Assembly: GCA_050944685.1 (NCBI GenBank)
Contig: JBMNRP010000001.1
Span: forward strand, 156,116-220,115
Direction: 5' to 3'
Source: CADBRN01 sp050944685
GTDB lineage: Bacteria; Bacillota; Clostridia; Lachnospirales; Lachnospiraceae
Length of the DNA stretch: 64,000 nt
Positions 8,128 through 17,304 of the stretch are shown piece after piece. The first letter of the stretch is position 1, and every line of letters begins with the position of its first letter. The notes under the pieces are model-generated. The model was not told the DNA's origin, ran no database searches, and worked only from the letters and a program-made list of their open reading frames with translations. Position numbers and translations under genes: made by a program.

Positions 8128-9129
8128 TCATTTTTTCCGGCAGATCGTCAGAATCCGTCTCGCATTTTCCAGCCGCTCTTCACTCGGCGGCTCCACCCCT
8201 TTCAGAGGGAACTGTATCCCCAGTTTCTCCCACTGGTCGGTCCCTTCTGTGTGATAGGGATAGACATCGAGTCTCCGGACATTGGAGAGGGTATCAACGA
8301 ATGCTTTTGTCTTCTTCAGGTAGTAATCCCGGTCAATCCGGCCGCTCTTATCGGCAACCGGAACATCGTCTGTAAGGCCGGGAACGAGAACATACCGGAT
8401 AATGACCGGTTTATGAATTCTGTCCAGATACCGGAACATCTCCAGAACGGATTCATTGCTCCTCCCCGTCATTTCCCGGTGTATTTCCGGATCGATATGC
8501 TTGATGTCAGCCACTACCAGATCCGTGCAGGTCATCAGCTCCTGAAATCGTTCGAACCAGGGGCCTTCTGACTGAAAGGGCTCTCCGGTGGTGTGGAGGC
8601 AGGTATAAATATGTTTCTGCCCGGCCTTCCGCATCAGGTCAACCAGAAAATCGATCTGCAGAAGCGGTTCTCCTCCTGCCACCACGATTCCTCCGGCTCC
8701 CTCTTCCCGGGAGGGCCTTTTTCGGAAATCCCTGCTGCGAAGCGCGATCTCCAGCACTCTGTCCGCCGTCATCCACTTCGTATCCGGTGATTCGGCACTC
8801 CAGCTGCTCACATCGTGGCAGTAGCAGCACCGCATGTGACACCCCTGGATGAAAACGGCAAGCTGGGTTTCACCGCCGGTCTCCCGGAAAGTCTTTATCG
8901 CGTGGACACGGCCGAAGGGAACGGATCCGGCTGCGCCGGAAATTTCTCTTCTCTCATGTACGGCTGTGCTGTTCAGATAGGAAGGAAGTTCTCTCGTGGC
9001 AGACGGCCGAAAATACATCTGTCTTCCGGCCCTTCTCAACGCGGCCATTTCCTCCTCCGGTACGGCAGATCGCCTGTCATTGCGGAAACGTTGTGGGTCA
9101 TTAACTGAAGAATACTGACTCAGATCCAT
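8128..9129 (-). CDS. pflA: Pyruvate formate-lyase-activating enzyme-like radical SAM protein
   Basis: The 333-residue protein carries the radical SAM cluster motif CHMRCCYC (CxxxCxxC) near residue 105 and a downstream glycine-rich SAM site (GGEPLLQ). PflA-type enzymes install the glycyl radical on pyruvate formate-lyase during anaerobic growth. A well-placed AGGAG supports the start at 9129, giving about 65 extra N-terminal residues rich in Arg compared with the usual 245-265-residue enzyme. No glycyl-radical enzyme gene is in the window, so the target is unproven; another glycyl-radical partner is possible. Confidence 0.85.
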   Translation of the reverse strand: MDLSQYSSVNDPQRFRNDRRSAVPEEEMAALRRAGRQMYFRPSATRELPSYLNSTAVHERREISGAAGSVPFGRVHAIKTFRETGGETQLAVFIQGCHMRCCYCHDVSSWSAESPDTKWMTADRVLEIALRSRDFRKRPSREEGAGGIVVAGGEPLLQIDFLVDLMRKAGQKHIYTCLHTTGEPFQSEGPWFERFQELMTCTDLVVADIKHIDPEIHREMTGRSNESVLEMFRYLDRIHKPVIIRYVLVPGLTDDVPVADKSGRIDRDYYLKKTKAFVDTLSNVRRLDVYPYHTEGTDQWEKLGIQFPLKGVEPPSEERLENARRILTICRKK

Positions 9130-9206
9130 TTTTCAGACTCCTGAAGAAATAAAAAACGGCCTAAACCCGATACACCGTGATACCGTTGGGATCCTGATTT
9201 ACTATA

Positions 9207-9238
9207 ATATTATCTGCTGTAAAGTTGATTGTCAACTT
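9207..9238 (-). promoter_or_regulatory. Promoter of the pflA-like gene with palindrome over the -35
   Basis: On the minus strand a perfect TTGACA (9230-9235) lies 17 bases from TAATAT (9207-9212). An inverted repeat, AAGTTGA-TTG-TCAACTT (9222-9238), covers the -35 and could be an operator. The protein that reads it is unknown. Confidence 0.65.
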
Positions 9239-9470
9239 ACTTGCTATAAAAAATGACCGTTCATTTTCGGGCAAACTTTTTTTCAACCTGCCATTCCGAT
9301 TTCAGAAAAAACAGCAGGTACCATTAACTCATCACACGAAAGGAGCCGAAACGGTTTCCGAAACGGATGTTTACGTCACCTTGCTCCGGGTGTAAAATAT
9401 TCAAAATCAGAGAAAACAGATCCGATGCAGTATCGGTTCAGGCAGCGCATGGCAGGACGGAGTCGGCAGT
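9239..9470. other. AT-rich region upstream of the TerB-like gene
   Basis: No clear promoter or gene is seen. An isolated AAAGGAG at 9339-9345 has no sensible start codon at the right distance. The TerB-like promoter must lie here but I cannot place it. Confidence 0.4.
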
Positions 9471-11273
9471 ATGGCGGAAAATGAACGGAAAATCAATACC
9501 GGAAAGGACAGGAAAAAGGAAGAGACCGTCCGCTTCACGTCCGGGTACTCCGATATCCCTCTGGACTTCGGAAGCGGCCAGTTACGGGATCAAACCGGCG
9601 ACGAGCCGCCGGTTCCCCCGGAAATCCGCCGCATGAGAGCGCTGGCTCCCACAGGCTTTGCTTCCGCCTCGCAGCGTGAGCTGCATTTTTATATCCAGGG
9701 AAAACTGATGGCGGACTATGAGGATGATTATGAATTCCGCGGAAGATTTCTCCGCTACTACCCGACCTACCAGACCATGAATGTCAGCCAGCTGAGGGGA
9801 TACTTCTCCTGGCGCACCCGCTGGCACGCCCTGGAGAAGATTCTTCTTCCGGAAAGCAAAGAGGCGGAACATCCTGTCGCTTCAGCGGATTCCGGGGACC
9901 GGAAAATTCTCCCCCTCCCGACCGAGAATGACGTGGAGCGTTTCCTTTCCTTCGCTTATCTTTACGCGTACGAACTGATCTGCGGAATCGGAACGTCTTC
10001 GCCGGAGGAAGGATATCAGAAGCTCCTGCTCCTGAAACGTCTCATAGGAAAATACGACGCCCGGTTCCGGACTCACCTCTCCCATTGGCTGAATGATTAT
10101 GTCGTCTATTACAATATGGATTCCTCGCTGATCCGCAGCGGAGATTCCGATGACCTGAACGCCGCGATGGAACTGCTCTCCGGCTTTGAAAAAGACTGTA
10201 TCCGGGAATCCGACGAAAAAGAACGCCGTCAGCATCTCCTGAAAAGACACAAAAAACCGGCTTCGGGTTTTCCGATTGACCAGCTCCCAGAGAGTACCGC
10301 CGCAGAAGAAAACGGGAGAAGCCCGGAAAAGCGCGCGGAAACGGCGCAGGATGATCACCGGATATTTGACGCGATCGCGAAGCTCTCGGCAAAGGATCCG
10401 AAAAAGTCTCCGTTTTATAAAAAGCACCCGGAAGATCTGGAAACGGTGATTATCCGATCCTACGCCGAAATCTGCCGGTTTTACTATCGGAACGGCAAGC
10501 ATATGCTCCTGGAGCAGGCGTACGGAAGCAAGGGGCATTACCCGTACCGTCTGTTTGAATCCGCGGTGTTCTACGATCACCTGAAATATAAGAATTACGA
10601 ATACGCGGCGGATGATTTCCGGACATTCCGCTGCAAAAACGGAGTCTGGACATGCGAACGGTATCTGATCTCGGACCGGAAAAGTCCCATGTTCGGGCAG
10701 ATCTGTCACGAGGCGGACCGGCTGATGCGCGACCGCTGTTCGTTCGGACACCCCCTCAGGAAACAGCTGAGAAGCACCGTACTTTCCGAGATTATCACCC
10801 GGACCGTCGATTCCTTTCTGGCGGAAAAGAAAGAAGCTGCCCGCCCGGACGTCCATATCGACCTCAGTCATCTGGAGGCAATCCGGCGCGACGCCGCCCA
10901 CACGCAGGACCAGCTGATCATCGGCGAAGAAAATCTTCTGCCCTCCGCAGAAAAAAATCCGCTTTTCGGAGCGGAGCCGGTTTCCGCTCCCGGTGAATTT
11001 CCGGCCGTCCCACCGGACGCACCCCCTTCGGAAACGACAAAAGCGTCCATCCTTTCACCCGTCCAGGCAGGATTTCTCCGGCTGCTTCTCGAAAACGGAA
11101 ACTGGCAGGAATTCCTGAACGGGCATCCCGAGGTTCTGTCCGTCTCGATTCTCGCGGATTCGATCAATGAGGCTCTCATGGACGAAATCGGGGATACCGT
11201 CATCGAAATGGACGGAGATACGCCCTCGGTCATTGAGGATTACCGGGAAGACGTCGCTGCCCTTCTGCCATAA
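9471..11273 (+). CDS. TerB N-terminal-domain protein
   Basis: This 600-residue soluble protein has no signal peptide or membrane segment. Residues 96-118 contain the TerB-N hallmark (PTYQTMNVSQLRGYFSWR), within a domain spanning roughly 60-250. The C-terminal region (about 530-600) fits the TerB-C type. The middle (260-330) is polar and variable, and about 330-450 forms a second conserved block rich in Tyr and Phe. TerB-related domains occur in tellurite and stress-response gene sets and are thought to bind metal and act at the membrane. It converges on a helicase and a BrxD-like ATPase, a recurring neighbourhood. Biochemical function unknown. Confidence 0.75.
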   Translation: MAENERKINTGKDRKKEETVRFTSGYSDIPLDFGSGQLRDQTGDEPPVPPEIRRMRALAPTGFASASQRELHFYIQGKLMADYEDDYEFRGRFLRYYPTYQTMNVSQLRGYFSWRTRWHALEKILLPESKEAEHPVASADSGDRKILPLPTENDVERFLSFAYLYAYELICGIGTSSPEEGYQKLLLLKRLIGKYDARFRTHLSHWLNDYVVYYNMDSSLIRSGDSDDLNAAMELLSGFEKDCIRESDEKERRQHLLKRHKKPASGFPIDQLPESTAAEENGRSPEKRAETAQDDHRIFDAIAKLSAKDPKKSPFYKKHPEDLETVIIRSYAEICRFYYRNGKHMLLEQAYGSKGHYPYRLFESAVFYDHLKYKNYEYAADDFRTFRCKNGVWTCERYLISDRKSPMFGQICHEADRLMRDRCSFGHPLRKQLRSTVLSEIITRTVDSFLAEKKEAARPDVHIDLSHLEAIRRDAAHTQDQLIIGEENLLPSAEKNPLFGAEPVSAPGEFPAVPPDAPPSETTKASILSPVQAGFLRLLLENGNWQEFLNGHPEVLSVSILADSINEALMDEIGDTVIEMDGDTPSVIEDYREDVAALLP

Positions 11274-11300
11274 AAGCAGAAAAACAGCGACGTCTTTTTT
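11248..11300 (+). terminator. Terminator overlapping the end of the TerB-like gene
   Basis: AAGACGTCGCTG (11248-11259), within the last codons, pairs with its complement at 11285-11296, followed by a T run to 11300. An inner TTCTGC/GCAGAA stem makes it a compound hairpin. Confidence 0.85.
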
Positions 11301-11325
11301 CTTCCGCTCCGGATTTTTTCCCGCA

Positions 11326-13752
11326 TTACAGCTCTGCAATCCGGTCCGGCTCGTTTTTTCCGATTCTGCCGGGCACGAACCGGCTCCAGCCCCTGACCCG
11401 TTCCAGCATGCCCTCCGTATCCAGGACCCCATAGGCGAATCCCTTCCGCAGCAGTTCTTTCGGAACAAAATCATCGTATTTATCAAAAAGCGGATCCTCT
11501 TTCGGGTACAGAAGCTCCATGGCGTCGAGCGGACGCTGCGCCATGTCGGACACGATCTCATAAAACATGGCACGGTCCGCTTTCATCGTAAACTGAATGT
11601 AGTAGGGCCGCGCGCTCTCCAGACCCTTCAGTCCCAGAAGCGGCCCGCATTTTCTTTTCAGGAACCGCTCGAGCGCGAGAAACGCGTACGTTCCGAGCCA
11701 CGGAAAGAGGGCCCACATATTGCCGCCCAGCGAGATCAGAGGTTCATCGAGAAGCCCTGCGTGCCGCGCCATACTGCGGGCGTTCTCCAGCCGGACCGTC
11801 GCGTTCTGCATCAGATACGGATAGGACCGGTCCTCCTCGAGAACCTTTTTCATGCGCTCCAGAATGTGCGTATGGATGTCGCCGGGGCATTCCCCGAAAT
11901 AAGCGGGAACATTGCCCTTCACCAGATGACAGTATACGTTGTGTCTCTTCCGGTCAATCTCTTCTACTACCCACACATGTCCCGCGATGGCGATTTTTTC
12001 CCCGACCGGAGGCGGCGCGACAATGGTTCCGAGCTCCTCGGAATCGGCGCGCACCGTGTATTCCTCGTTTTCCTGAAAGACGGCGTAAAACTTGAACGAA
12101 TTCGTGATGCGCTCACCGGCCAGACCCACGATCAGTCCTCCGCGCTCCGTCTGCTGAATGTGATCAATCCGGATCAGGTGGCGGAGCAGAATTTTGTAGT
12201 CGTCGGGAGTCACCCGATGGAAATAGGAGAGAGACAGAACGCGTCCCGCCAGCTCAGCGGGCGTCATCTCTCCTCCGCTCGCCAGCACGCTCATGGTCTG
12301 ATGATAGAGAAGGCTGTAGGGAAGCCGGTCCAGCCTCGGAGGCTCCACCCACCGCTCCTCCAGATAGACCTGCACCAGGGCGATTCCCTGAACGAGTTTC
12401 CACGGAACGTTCTCCGGGAGCATCGCGCGCGGCTCCGGCGGATCTTCGCGCATGACAAACCACATCTCCGGGGGCTGGGAACGTCTCCCGGTCCGCCCCA
12501 TCCTCTGGAGAAAGGACGAAACCGTAAACGGGGCGTCCAGCTGGAAGGCTCGTTCCAGACGGCCGATATCAATTCCCAACTCCAGCGTCGAAGTCGTGAC
12601 CGTAGTCAGGCAGGAGCTCTCGTCCTTCATGGCATCCTCTGCTGTCAGGCGGAGCGAAGCGGACAGATTGCCGTGGTGAATCAGAAACCGGTCCGGCTCA
12701 TGCACTGCCTCACAGTACTGGCGGAGCGTCGTGGTCACCGTCTCCGCTTCCTCCCGGGAATTGCAGAATACCAGGCATTTCTTATCCCGGGTGTGCTCGA
12801 AAATATAGGCAATTCCCGGATCCGCTGCCCGCGGAGCCTCGTCGGAAGCGGGGGCAAGGACCGGGAGCGGTCCGGTCTCCTCCCCGGATTTTTCCGTTTC
12901 TCCCGGATCCGGCGCCGGATCGCCGTCTCCCTCTGCGTTCCCGCGCACCGGGCTCACGCTGTTCATAACGTAAGCGTCCGTAAATCCGGCCTCCTCCATC
13001 TCTCTTTTCCGGTCGGATTCCCGATCCGGCACGGAAGCCTGCGGTCCGGTCACGTAAAAATGTTCCATGGAAAGACGCCACGTCTCCCTGGGCGCGTCGA
13101 TTCTGGGGATAATGGTTCCTCTGCCGGTGCCCGATGCCAGGAAACGGCCCGTCGCCTCGAGATCTCCGATCGTCGCGGAAAGGCCGATCCGGCGCGGATT
13201 GCAGCCCGCTGTGCGCGACAGGCGTTCCAGAAGACAGAGCGTCTGTCCTCCCCGGTCGCCGCGCATCAGGGAGTGAACCTCATCGATCACTACAAAGCGG
13301 AGATCCGAGAAGATACGCCCGATCGCCGCGTGTTTATGCAGCAGCAGCGCTTCCAGCGATTCCGGCGTGATCTGCAGAATTCCCGAAGGATGCTTCAGCA
13401 TCTTGTTTTTGTGGGACTGAGGAACGTCCCCGTGCCAGTGCCAGACGGGGATCCCTGCCTCCGCACACAGATCGTTCAGACGCTGAAACTGATCATTGAT
13501 CAGCGCTTTCAGAGGTCCGATATACAGCGCTCCGACGGAAGCGGGCGGGTCCTCGTAAAACAGTGTGAGAATGGGAAAAAACGCCGCCTCCGTTTTGCCG
13601 GAAGCGGTCGCGGCACAGAGAAGCAGATTCTCCTCTGTGTTGAAGATGGCGTCGCCCGCCGCCGCCTGAATGGCGCGCAGCGACTGCCAGTTATTTCTGT
13701 AAATAAAATCCTGCACGAACGGCGCGTACCGCTCAAAGATATTCTCAGTCAT
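11326..13752 (-). CDS. Lhr-type superfamily 2 DEAD/DEAH helicase
   Basis: The 808-residue protein has ordered SF2 motifs: Walker A AATASGKTE near 47-55, DEVH at 157-160, SAT at 192-194 and the motif VI arginine stretch QRMGRTGR in the second RecA domain. A Pro/Asp/Glu-rich insertion (about 265-310) splits the two RecA domains. The C-terminal 350 residues match the winged-helix and Lhr-like region by position, not by any motif I can name. It resembles the BrxHI helicase of BREX systems. The ATG follows GGGAGG and lies 45 bases after the BrxD-like gene, so the two are co-transcribed. It probably translocates on nucleic acid. Confidence 0.85.
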   Translation of the reverse strand: MTENIFERYAPFVQDFIYRNNWQSLRAIQAAAGDAIFNTEENLLLCAATASGKTEAAFFPILTLFYEDPPASVGALYIGPLKALINDQFQRLNDLCAEAGIPVWHWHGDVPQSHKNKMLKHPSGILQITPESLEALLLHKHAAIGRIFSDLRFVVIDEVHSLMRGDRGGQTLCLLERLSRTAGCNPRRIGLSATIGDLEATGRFLASGTGRGTIIPRIDAPRETWRLSMEHFYVTGPQASVPDRESDRKREMEEAGFTDAYVMNSVSPVRGNAEGDGDPAPDPGETEKSGEETGPLPVLAPASDEAPRAADPGIAYIFEHTRDKKCLVFCNSREEAETVTTTLRQYCEAVHEPDRFLIHHGNLSASLRLTAEDAMKDESSCLTTVTTSTLELGIDIGRLERAFQLDAPFTVSSFLQRMGRTGRRSQPPEMWFVMREDPPEPRAMLPENVPWKLVQGIALVQVYLEERWVEPPRLDRLPYSLLYHQTMSVLASGGEMTPAELAGRVLSLSYFHRVTPDDYKILLRHLIRIDHIQQTERGGLIVGLAGERITNSFKFYAVFQENEEYTVRADSEELGTIVAPPPVGEKIAIAGHVWVVEEIDRKRHNVYCHLVKGNVPAYFGECPGDIHTHILERMKKVLEEDRSYPYLMQNATVRLENARSMARHAGLLDEPLISLGGNMWALFPWLGTYAFLALERFLKRKCGPLLGLKGLESARPYYIQFTMKADRAMFYEIVSDMAQRPLDAMELLYPKEDPLFDKYDDFVPKELLRKGFAYGVLDTEGMLERVRGWSRFVPGRIGKNEPDRIAEL

Positions 13753-13797
13753 TCGGCCTCCCGCAGAGATGCTTCTGCCGTTTCCCTGTTCCGCAGC

Positions 13798-15153
13798 TCA
13801 AAGACGGAATTCGGCGAAATCTCTTCTTTCATTCTCATGTCCGGAAAGAAAATTATCTTCCTTTTCCGAAAGCGGATCCTTTGCATAGCTGAACTCATCC
13901 GAACCGAGCAGATCCTCTACCTTCTTTTCCGGATGCTGGTACAGAATGTCGAGAAGCTCGATGAAATCCCGGATGACTTCTCTGGGCGTGATGTGAGAGT
14001 CCGCCCCGATGCGGCCGTATTCGATCCGGATAAATACCGCCAGATCTTCATCGGACAGTCTGGCGTCCCACCCGTACAGCTGTGAGTGAATATCCGCCAG
14101 TTTGCCGCAGAGAACGAGCATCTCCTCCGCAGTCAGCGGTTCCAGACGGATCACGGGACCCAGAAGGTCGCGCGCCCCGTCGCGGGAAAATTTTCCCTCC
14201 TGCAGACGGGACCGGAGTGCCTCGTAGCTGTAAACTCCCCTTCGGGGATCCTCGATGGCCTGCGGTGTGCCGCACATCAGGAATCCGAGATACCGCGCCT
14301 TTCCCTGGAGAGTGTCATTGTACATGGTCAGGATTTTTTCGTAGTTGTACTGGCGCGTGATGCTGTTCGGAATCTTGTAGATATTGACCAGCTCGTCAAT
14401 CATTATCATCATGCCTGCGTAGCCTGCCTGACGCAGGAACCAGGCATACAGCTTCATATATTCGTACCAGTCATCATCCGTGACAATGATTCCCACGCCG
14501 AGTTCCTGCCGCGCCTCTGTCTTCGTGGCGTACTCCCCGCGGAACCATTTCAGGACCTTCGCCTTTGTCTCCTCGTCGCCCGCCTGGTAGCTCTGGTAAT
14601 AAATGGTCAGCAGCCGCGCAAAGTCGAACCCGTGAACCAGCTCATTCATGGACGTGATAACGGAATAGATCTGTTTTTCAACCGCTTTCTGAAAGCCGGG
14701 ATCTTCCGGGGAAAGTCCTCCCGCTGCTGTCTGTGCCTTTACATTCTGGATCCACCGGTCGAGGATCAGCGGCAGCGCTCCTCCTTCCGGTCTGGTCTTT
14801 GTGGACATGTTCTGTACCAGTTCCCGGTAGGTCGCCAGTCCCTGTCCCTTATTTCCGTAGAGACGGCGCTCCGGCGAGAGATCCGCGTCTGCGACCGCGA
14901 AGCCGCGATCCATCACGTAGTTGCGGATCGTCTGCAGCAGAAAGCTTTTTCCGCTTCCGTAGCGCCCGACAATAAACCGGAAGGATGCCCCGCCGTCCGC
15001 GATGATATCAACATCCCGCAGAAGGGCGTCGATTTCGTTTTTTCTCCCGACTGCGATGTATGGCAGGCCGATGCGCGGCACGACGCCGCCCTTCAGCGAC
15101 TGTATGACCGTGTTGGCGATTCTTTTCGGTATTTTCCTGCGAACTTCCGGCAC
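13798..15153 (-). CDS. BrxD-like (DUF2791) ATP-binding protein
   Basis: I start this 451-residue protein at GTG 15151-15153, because AGGAGG lies seven bases upstream and conservation begins with RRKIPKRIA; a longer open frame to 15348 crosses the promoter. Walker A reads VGRYGSGKS (about 69-77) and a Walker B-like MIMIDELVN lies near 250. The block DADLSPERRLYGNKGQGLA is characteristic of BrxD/DUF2791 P-loop ATPases. BrxD accompanies the BrxHI helicase in some BREX phage-defence types. No PglZ, PglX methylase or BrxC is present here, so this is not a standard BREX locus. Confidence 0.82.
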   Translation of the reverse strand: MPEVRRKIPKRIANTVIQSLKGGVVPRIGLPYIAVGRKNEIDALLRDVDIIADGGASFRFIVGRYGSGKSFLLQTIRNYVMDRGFAVADADLSPERRLYGNKGQGLATYRELVQNMSTKTRPEGGALPLILDRWIQNVKAQTAAGGLSPEDPGFQKAVEKQIYSVITSMNELVHGFDFARLLTIYYQSYQAGDEETKAKVLKWFRGEYATKTEARQELGVGIIVTDDDWYEYMKLYAWFLRQAGYAGMMIMIDELVNIYKIPNSITRQYNYEKILTMYNDTLQGKARYLGFLMCGTPQAIEDPRRGVYSYEALRSRLQEGKFSRDGARDLLGPVIRLEPLTAEEMLVLCGKLADIHSQLYGWDARLSDEDLAVFIRIEYGRIGADSHITPREVIRDFIELLDILYQHPEKKVEDLLGSDEFSYAKDPLSEKEDNFLSGHENERRDFAEFRL

Positions 15154-15237
15154 GATTTGCCTCCTGTATTGAAGCGGACCCGTGCAGGTCCGGATTGGAT
15201 GGATAATATGGATGCCCCGCGGGGCTGATTCAGGAAA

Positions 15238-15266
15238 AGTATAGCACATATGTACGAGTTTTCCAA
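15238..15266 (-). promoter_or_regulatory. Promoter of the BrxD-like/helicase operon
   Basis: On the minus strand TTGGAA (15261-15266) and TATACT (15238-15243) are 17 bases apart, giving a leader of about 80 nt before the GTG start. This supports the shorter start. Confidence 0.7.
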
Positions 15267-15294
15267 TGTTTTCTACTTCGCTGATGAACTGCAT

Positions 15295-15333
15295 AAAAAC
15301 AGGGCCAGCGGCGTTGTAATACGCCACTGACCC
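15295..15333 (-). terminator. Terminator of the HtrA-like gene
   Basis: Bases 15322-15333 and 15302-15313 form a 12-bp stem with two G-U pairs, followed on the minus strand by a run of five T (15295-15299). Confidence 0.85.
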
Positions 15334-15354
15334 GAAAAGAGGGAACAAAACGAT

Positions 15355-17304
15355 TTATTGAATGGAGGACGCTCCGGATCCGTTTCCCGAATCAGCGGAA
15401 CCGTTCCCCTGGCTGCTGCTTGAACTGTTCTGATTTTCTGACGCGGCTTCCGCATCGGATTTGCTTTCCAGCGTTACGGTTACCTTCGCTTCCTTATACT
15501 CCCCGTTGTCTGAACGCTCATACGTAATTTCGACTTTGTCGCCGGCTTTATAGTATTGCATCACGTTCTTCATTTCGCTGTAGGTGGAAACCGACTGTCC
15601 CGCAAACGCCGTGATGATGTCGCCTTTCTGCAGTCCGGCCGAATCGGCTGCCCCGCCTTCATCCACGCTGATCAGGCAGACGCCTTCCGGCATGTTGTAG
15701 ACCTGGGAATATTCGCTCGTCACATTTGCGACGCGGGCACCCAGATAACCCCGGTCTTCCTCATCCACTACCGTTTTCGTCTCCTGTGTCATCAGATTTT
15801 CCAGGATCGGCTGGGCTTTCGAAATCGGAATCGCGTATCCCATGTTATCTACCGTAACGCCGTCGGACGTCGAGGTGCTCTTTCCTTCGTTTATGCCGAC
15901 GAGTTCTCCGTCCATATTCAGAAGAGCTCCTCCGCTGTTTCCGGGATTGATCGCCGCATCTGTCTGGATAAGTCCTTCCGAAGTACTTCCATCCGAGGTA
16001 GTGAGATCACGGTTCAGCGCGCTCACATAGCCGCTCGTCACGGACTGTCCGTAACCAAGAGCGTTTCCGATAGCGACCACACGGTCCCCGAGCTTCAGTT
16101 CGTCGGAATCACCCATTTCGATGATCTTGATCTGTGTCTTTGTGTCGTCTTCTACGTCCGATTTATTCACCGCAAGGACCGCGAGGTCATTATCCGCGTC
16201 TGTGCCCTTGACATTGGCGGAAACTACAGATTCATCGATAAAGCCGATCGATACGGTCTGTGCGCCTTCAATGACATGATAATTGGTGGCGATCAGATAT
16301 TCATCGTCATTTTCTCCGACAATGACGCCTGTTCCGGCTCCGGATACTTCGTATTGCTGGGACTGTCCGAAGAAATTCTGCATCTCCTCAACGGACATCG
16401 TGGAAATCGTAACCAGTGAAGGCATCGCTGTGGAAGCAACTTTTTCCACAGAAGTGTCTCCCTTGGTGCTGCTCCCTGAACCCGAATCCCCGGATGAAGA
16501 AGCGGATGTCGTCACCGCGGAGGATTCAGAATCTTCGTTCCCGGACTGGCTCACAGCCCTCGCCGTATAATTCGTCGCAAATGCCGTCGCCCCGGCAATC
16601 AGACCAAAAACCAGAGCCGTCGCGATCAGCTTCGGCCAGGTACTTTTCTTTTTCGGTTTCTTGTTGCGATTGTTTCCGCCAGAACCGTAACCGCTGCCCG
16701 AATTCTGAAAAGAGCCGTAACCGCCGTTCATATTTCCGGAAGCTCTGTACCCTCCGTTCGCGTTCTGAAAACTTCTATAGCCTCCGTTCACGTTCTGCGA
16801 GCTTCCGTAACCGCTGTTCGCGTTCTGTGCGCTTCCGTAGTTTCCGTTCGCGTTCCGCGAGCTTCCGTAACCGCTGTTCGCGTTCCAGGAATATCCGTAG
16901 TTTCCATTCGCATTACCGGATGTGCCGTAGCTGCTGTTCGCATTCTGCGAGCCTCCGTAACCGCTGTTCGCATTCTGCGAATTTCCGTAACCGCTGTTCG
17001 CATTCTCCGAATTTCCGTAACCGCTGTTTGTGTTCCAGGAATATTCAGGGCTCCCGCCCGTATTTCCGGGGATCCCGCTTTCGGTATTCGCAGACGCAGA
17101 GGTTTCGCTTCCGGCGTTCGTATCCGTGGCAGTTCCGCTTTCGGCGTTCACTGTCCCGGCGGTTTCGCTTCCGGCGTTCGCTGTCCCGGCGGTTTCGTTT
17201 CCGGCATTATAGTTATCCTCCGTCCGGCTTCCGTTTTCAGTATTCTCTGAACGGTCTTCGGACTCATTGCCGTTATTCAAATGATTATTATTTTCATAAT
17301 CCAT
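15355..17304 (-). CDS. htrA: HtrA/DegP-like membrane serine protease with repeat-rich N-terminus
   Basis: The chosen ATG at 17302-17304 has GGGAG five bases upstream, giving 649 residues. Residues 1-200 are low-complexity, with about a dozen 13-residue Asn/Gly/Tyr/Ser units. A basic stretch and one membrane segment follow (about 230-250), then a trypsin-like domain with the triad His (ATNYHVIEG), Asp (DADNDLAVL) and Ser (NPGNSGGAL), and a PDZ domain (about 510-600). HtrA proteases degrade misfolded exported proteins at the cell surface. The protein is longer than usual (about 400 residues) because of the repeat region, which should face the cytoplasm. A Ser/Gly tail ends it. Confidence 0.92.
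   Translation of the reverse strand: MDYENNNHLNNGNESEDRSENTENGSRTEDNYNAGNETAGTANAGSETAGTVNAESGTATDTNAGSETSASANTESGIPGNTGGSPEYSWNTNSGYGNSENANSGYGNSQNANSGYGGSQNANSSYGTSGNANGNYGYSWNANSGYGSSRNANGNYGSAQNANSGYGSSQNVNGGYRSFQNANGGYRASGNMNGGYGSFQNSGSGYGSGGNNRNKKPKKKSTWPKLIATALVFGLIAGATAFATNYTARAVSQSGNEDSESSAVTTSASSSGDSGSGSSTKGDTSVEKVASTAMPSLVTISTMSVEEMQNFFGQSQQYEVSGAGTGVIVGENDDEYLIATNYHVIEGAQTVSIGFIDESVVSANVKGTDADNDLAVLAVNKSDVEDDTKTQIKIIEMGDSDELKLGDRVVAIGNALGYGQSVTSGYVSALNRDLTTSDGSTSEGLIQTDAAINPGNSGGALLNMDGELVGINEGKSTSTSDGVTVDNMGYAIPISKAQPILENLMTQETKTVVDEEDRGYLGARVANVTSEYSQVYNMPEGVCLISVDEGGAADSAGLQKGDIITAFAGQSVSTYSEMKNVMQYYKAGDKVEITYERSDNGEYKEAKVTVTLESKSDAEAASENQNSSSSSQGNGSADSGNGSGASSIQ
16690..17040 (-). 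repeat. 39-bp coding tandem repeats in the HtrA-like gene
   Basis: Degenerate 39-bp units encode 13-residue repeats of the form GYGSSQNANS. They vary by third-base and whole-codon changes, so the protein pattern appears to be kept while the DNA drifts. Unit number could vary among strains by slippage. Confidence 0.75.

Noticed and set aside
11167..14085. A very long open frame on the plus strand (about 970 codons)
   Set aside because: It lies antisense to the Lhr-type helicase, which has complete SF2 motifs; the plus frame has no recognisable domain and arises from GC-rich codon structure.
15154..15348. N-terminal extension of the BrxD-like protein
   Set aside because: The extension crosses a good promoter, and a GTG with AGGAGG sits exactly where conserved sequence begins.
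16690..17040. Possible CRISPR array
   Set aside because: The repeats are contiguous 39-bp coding units in frame, without unique spacers.
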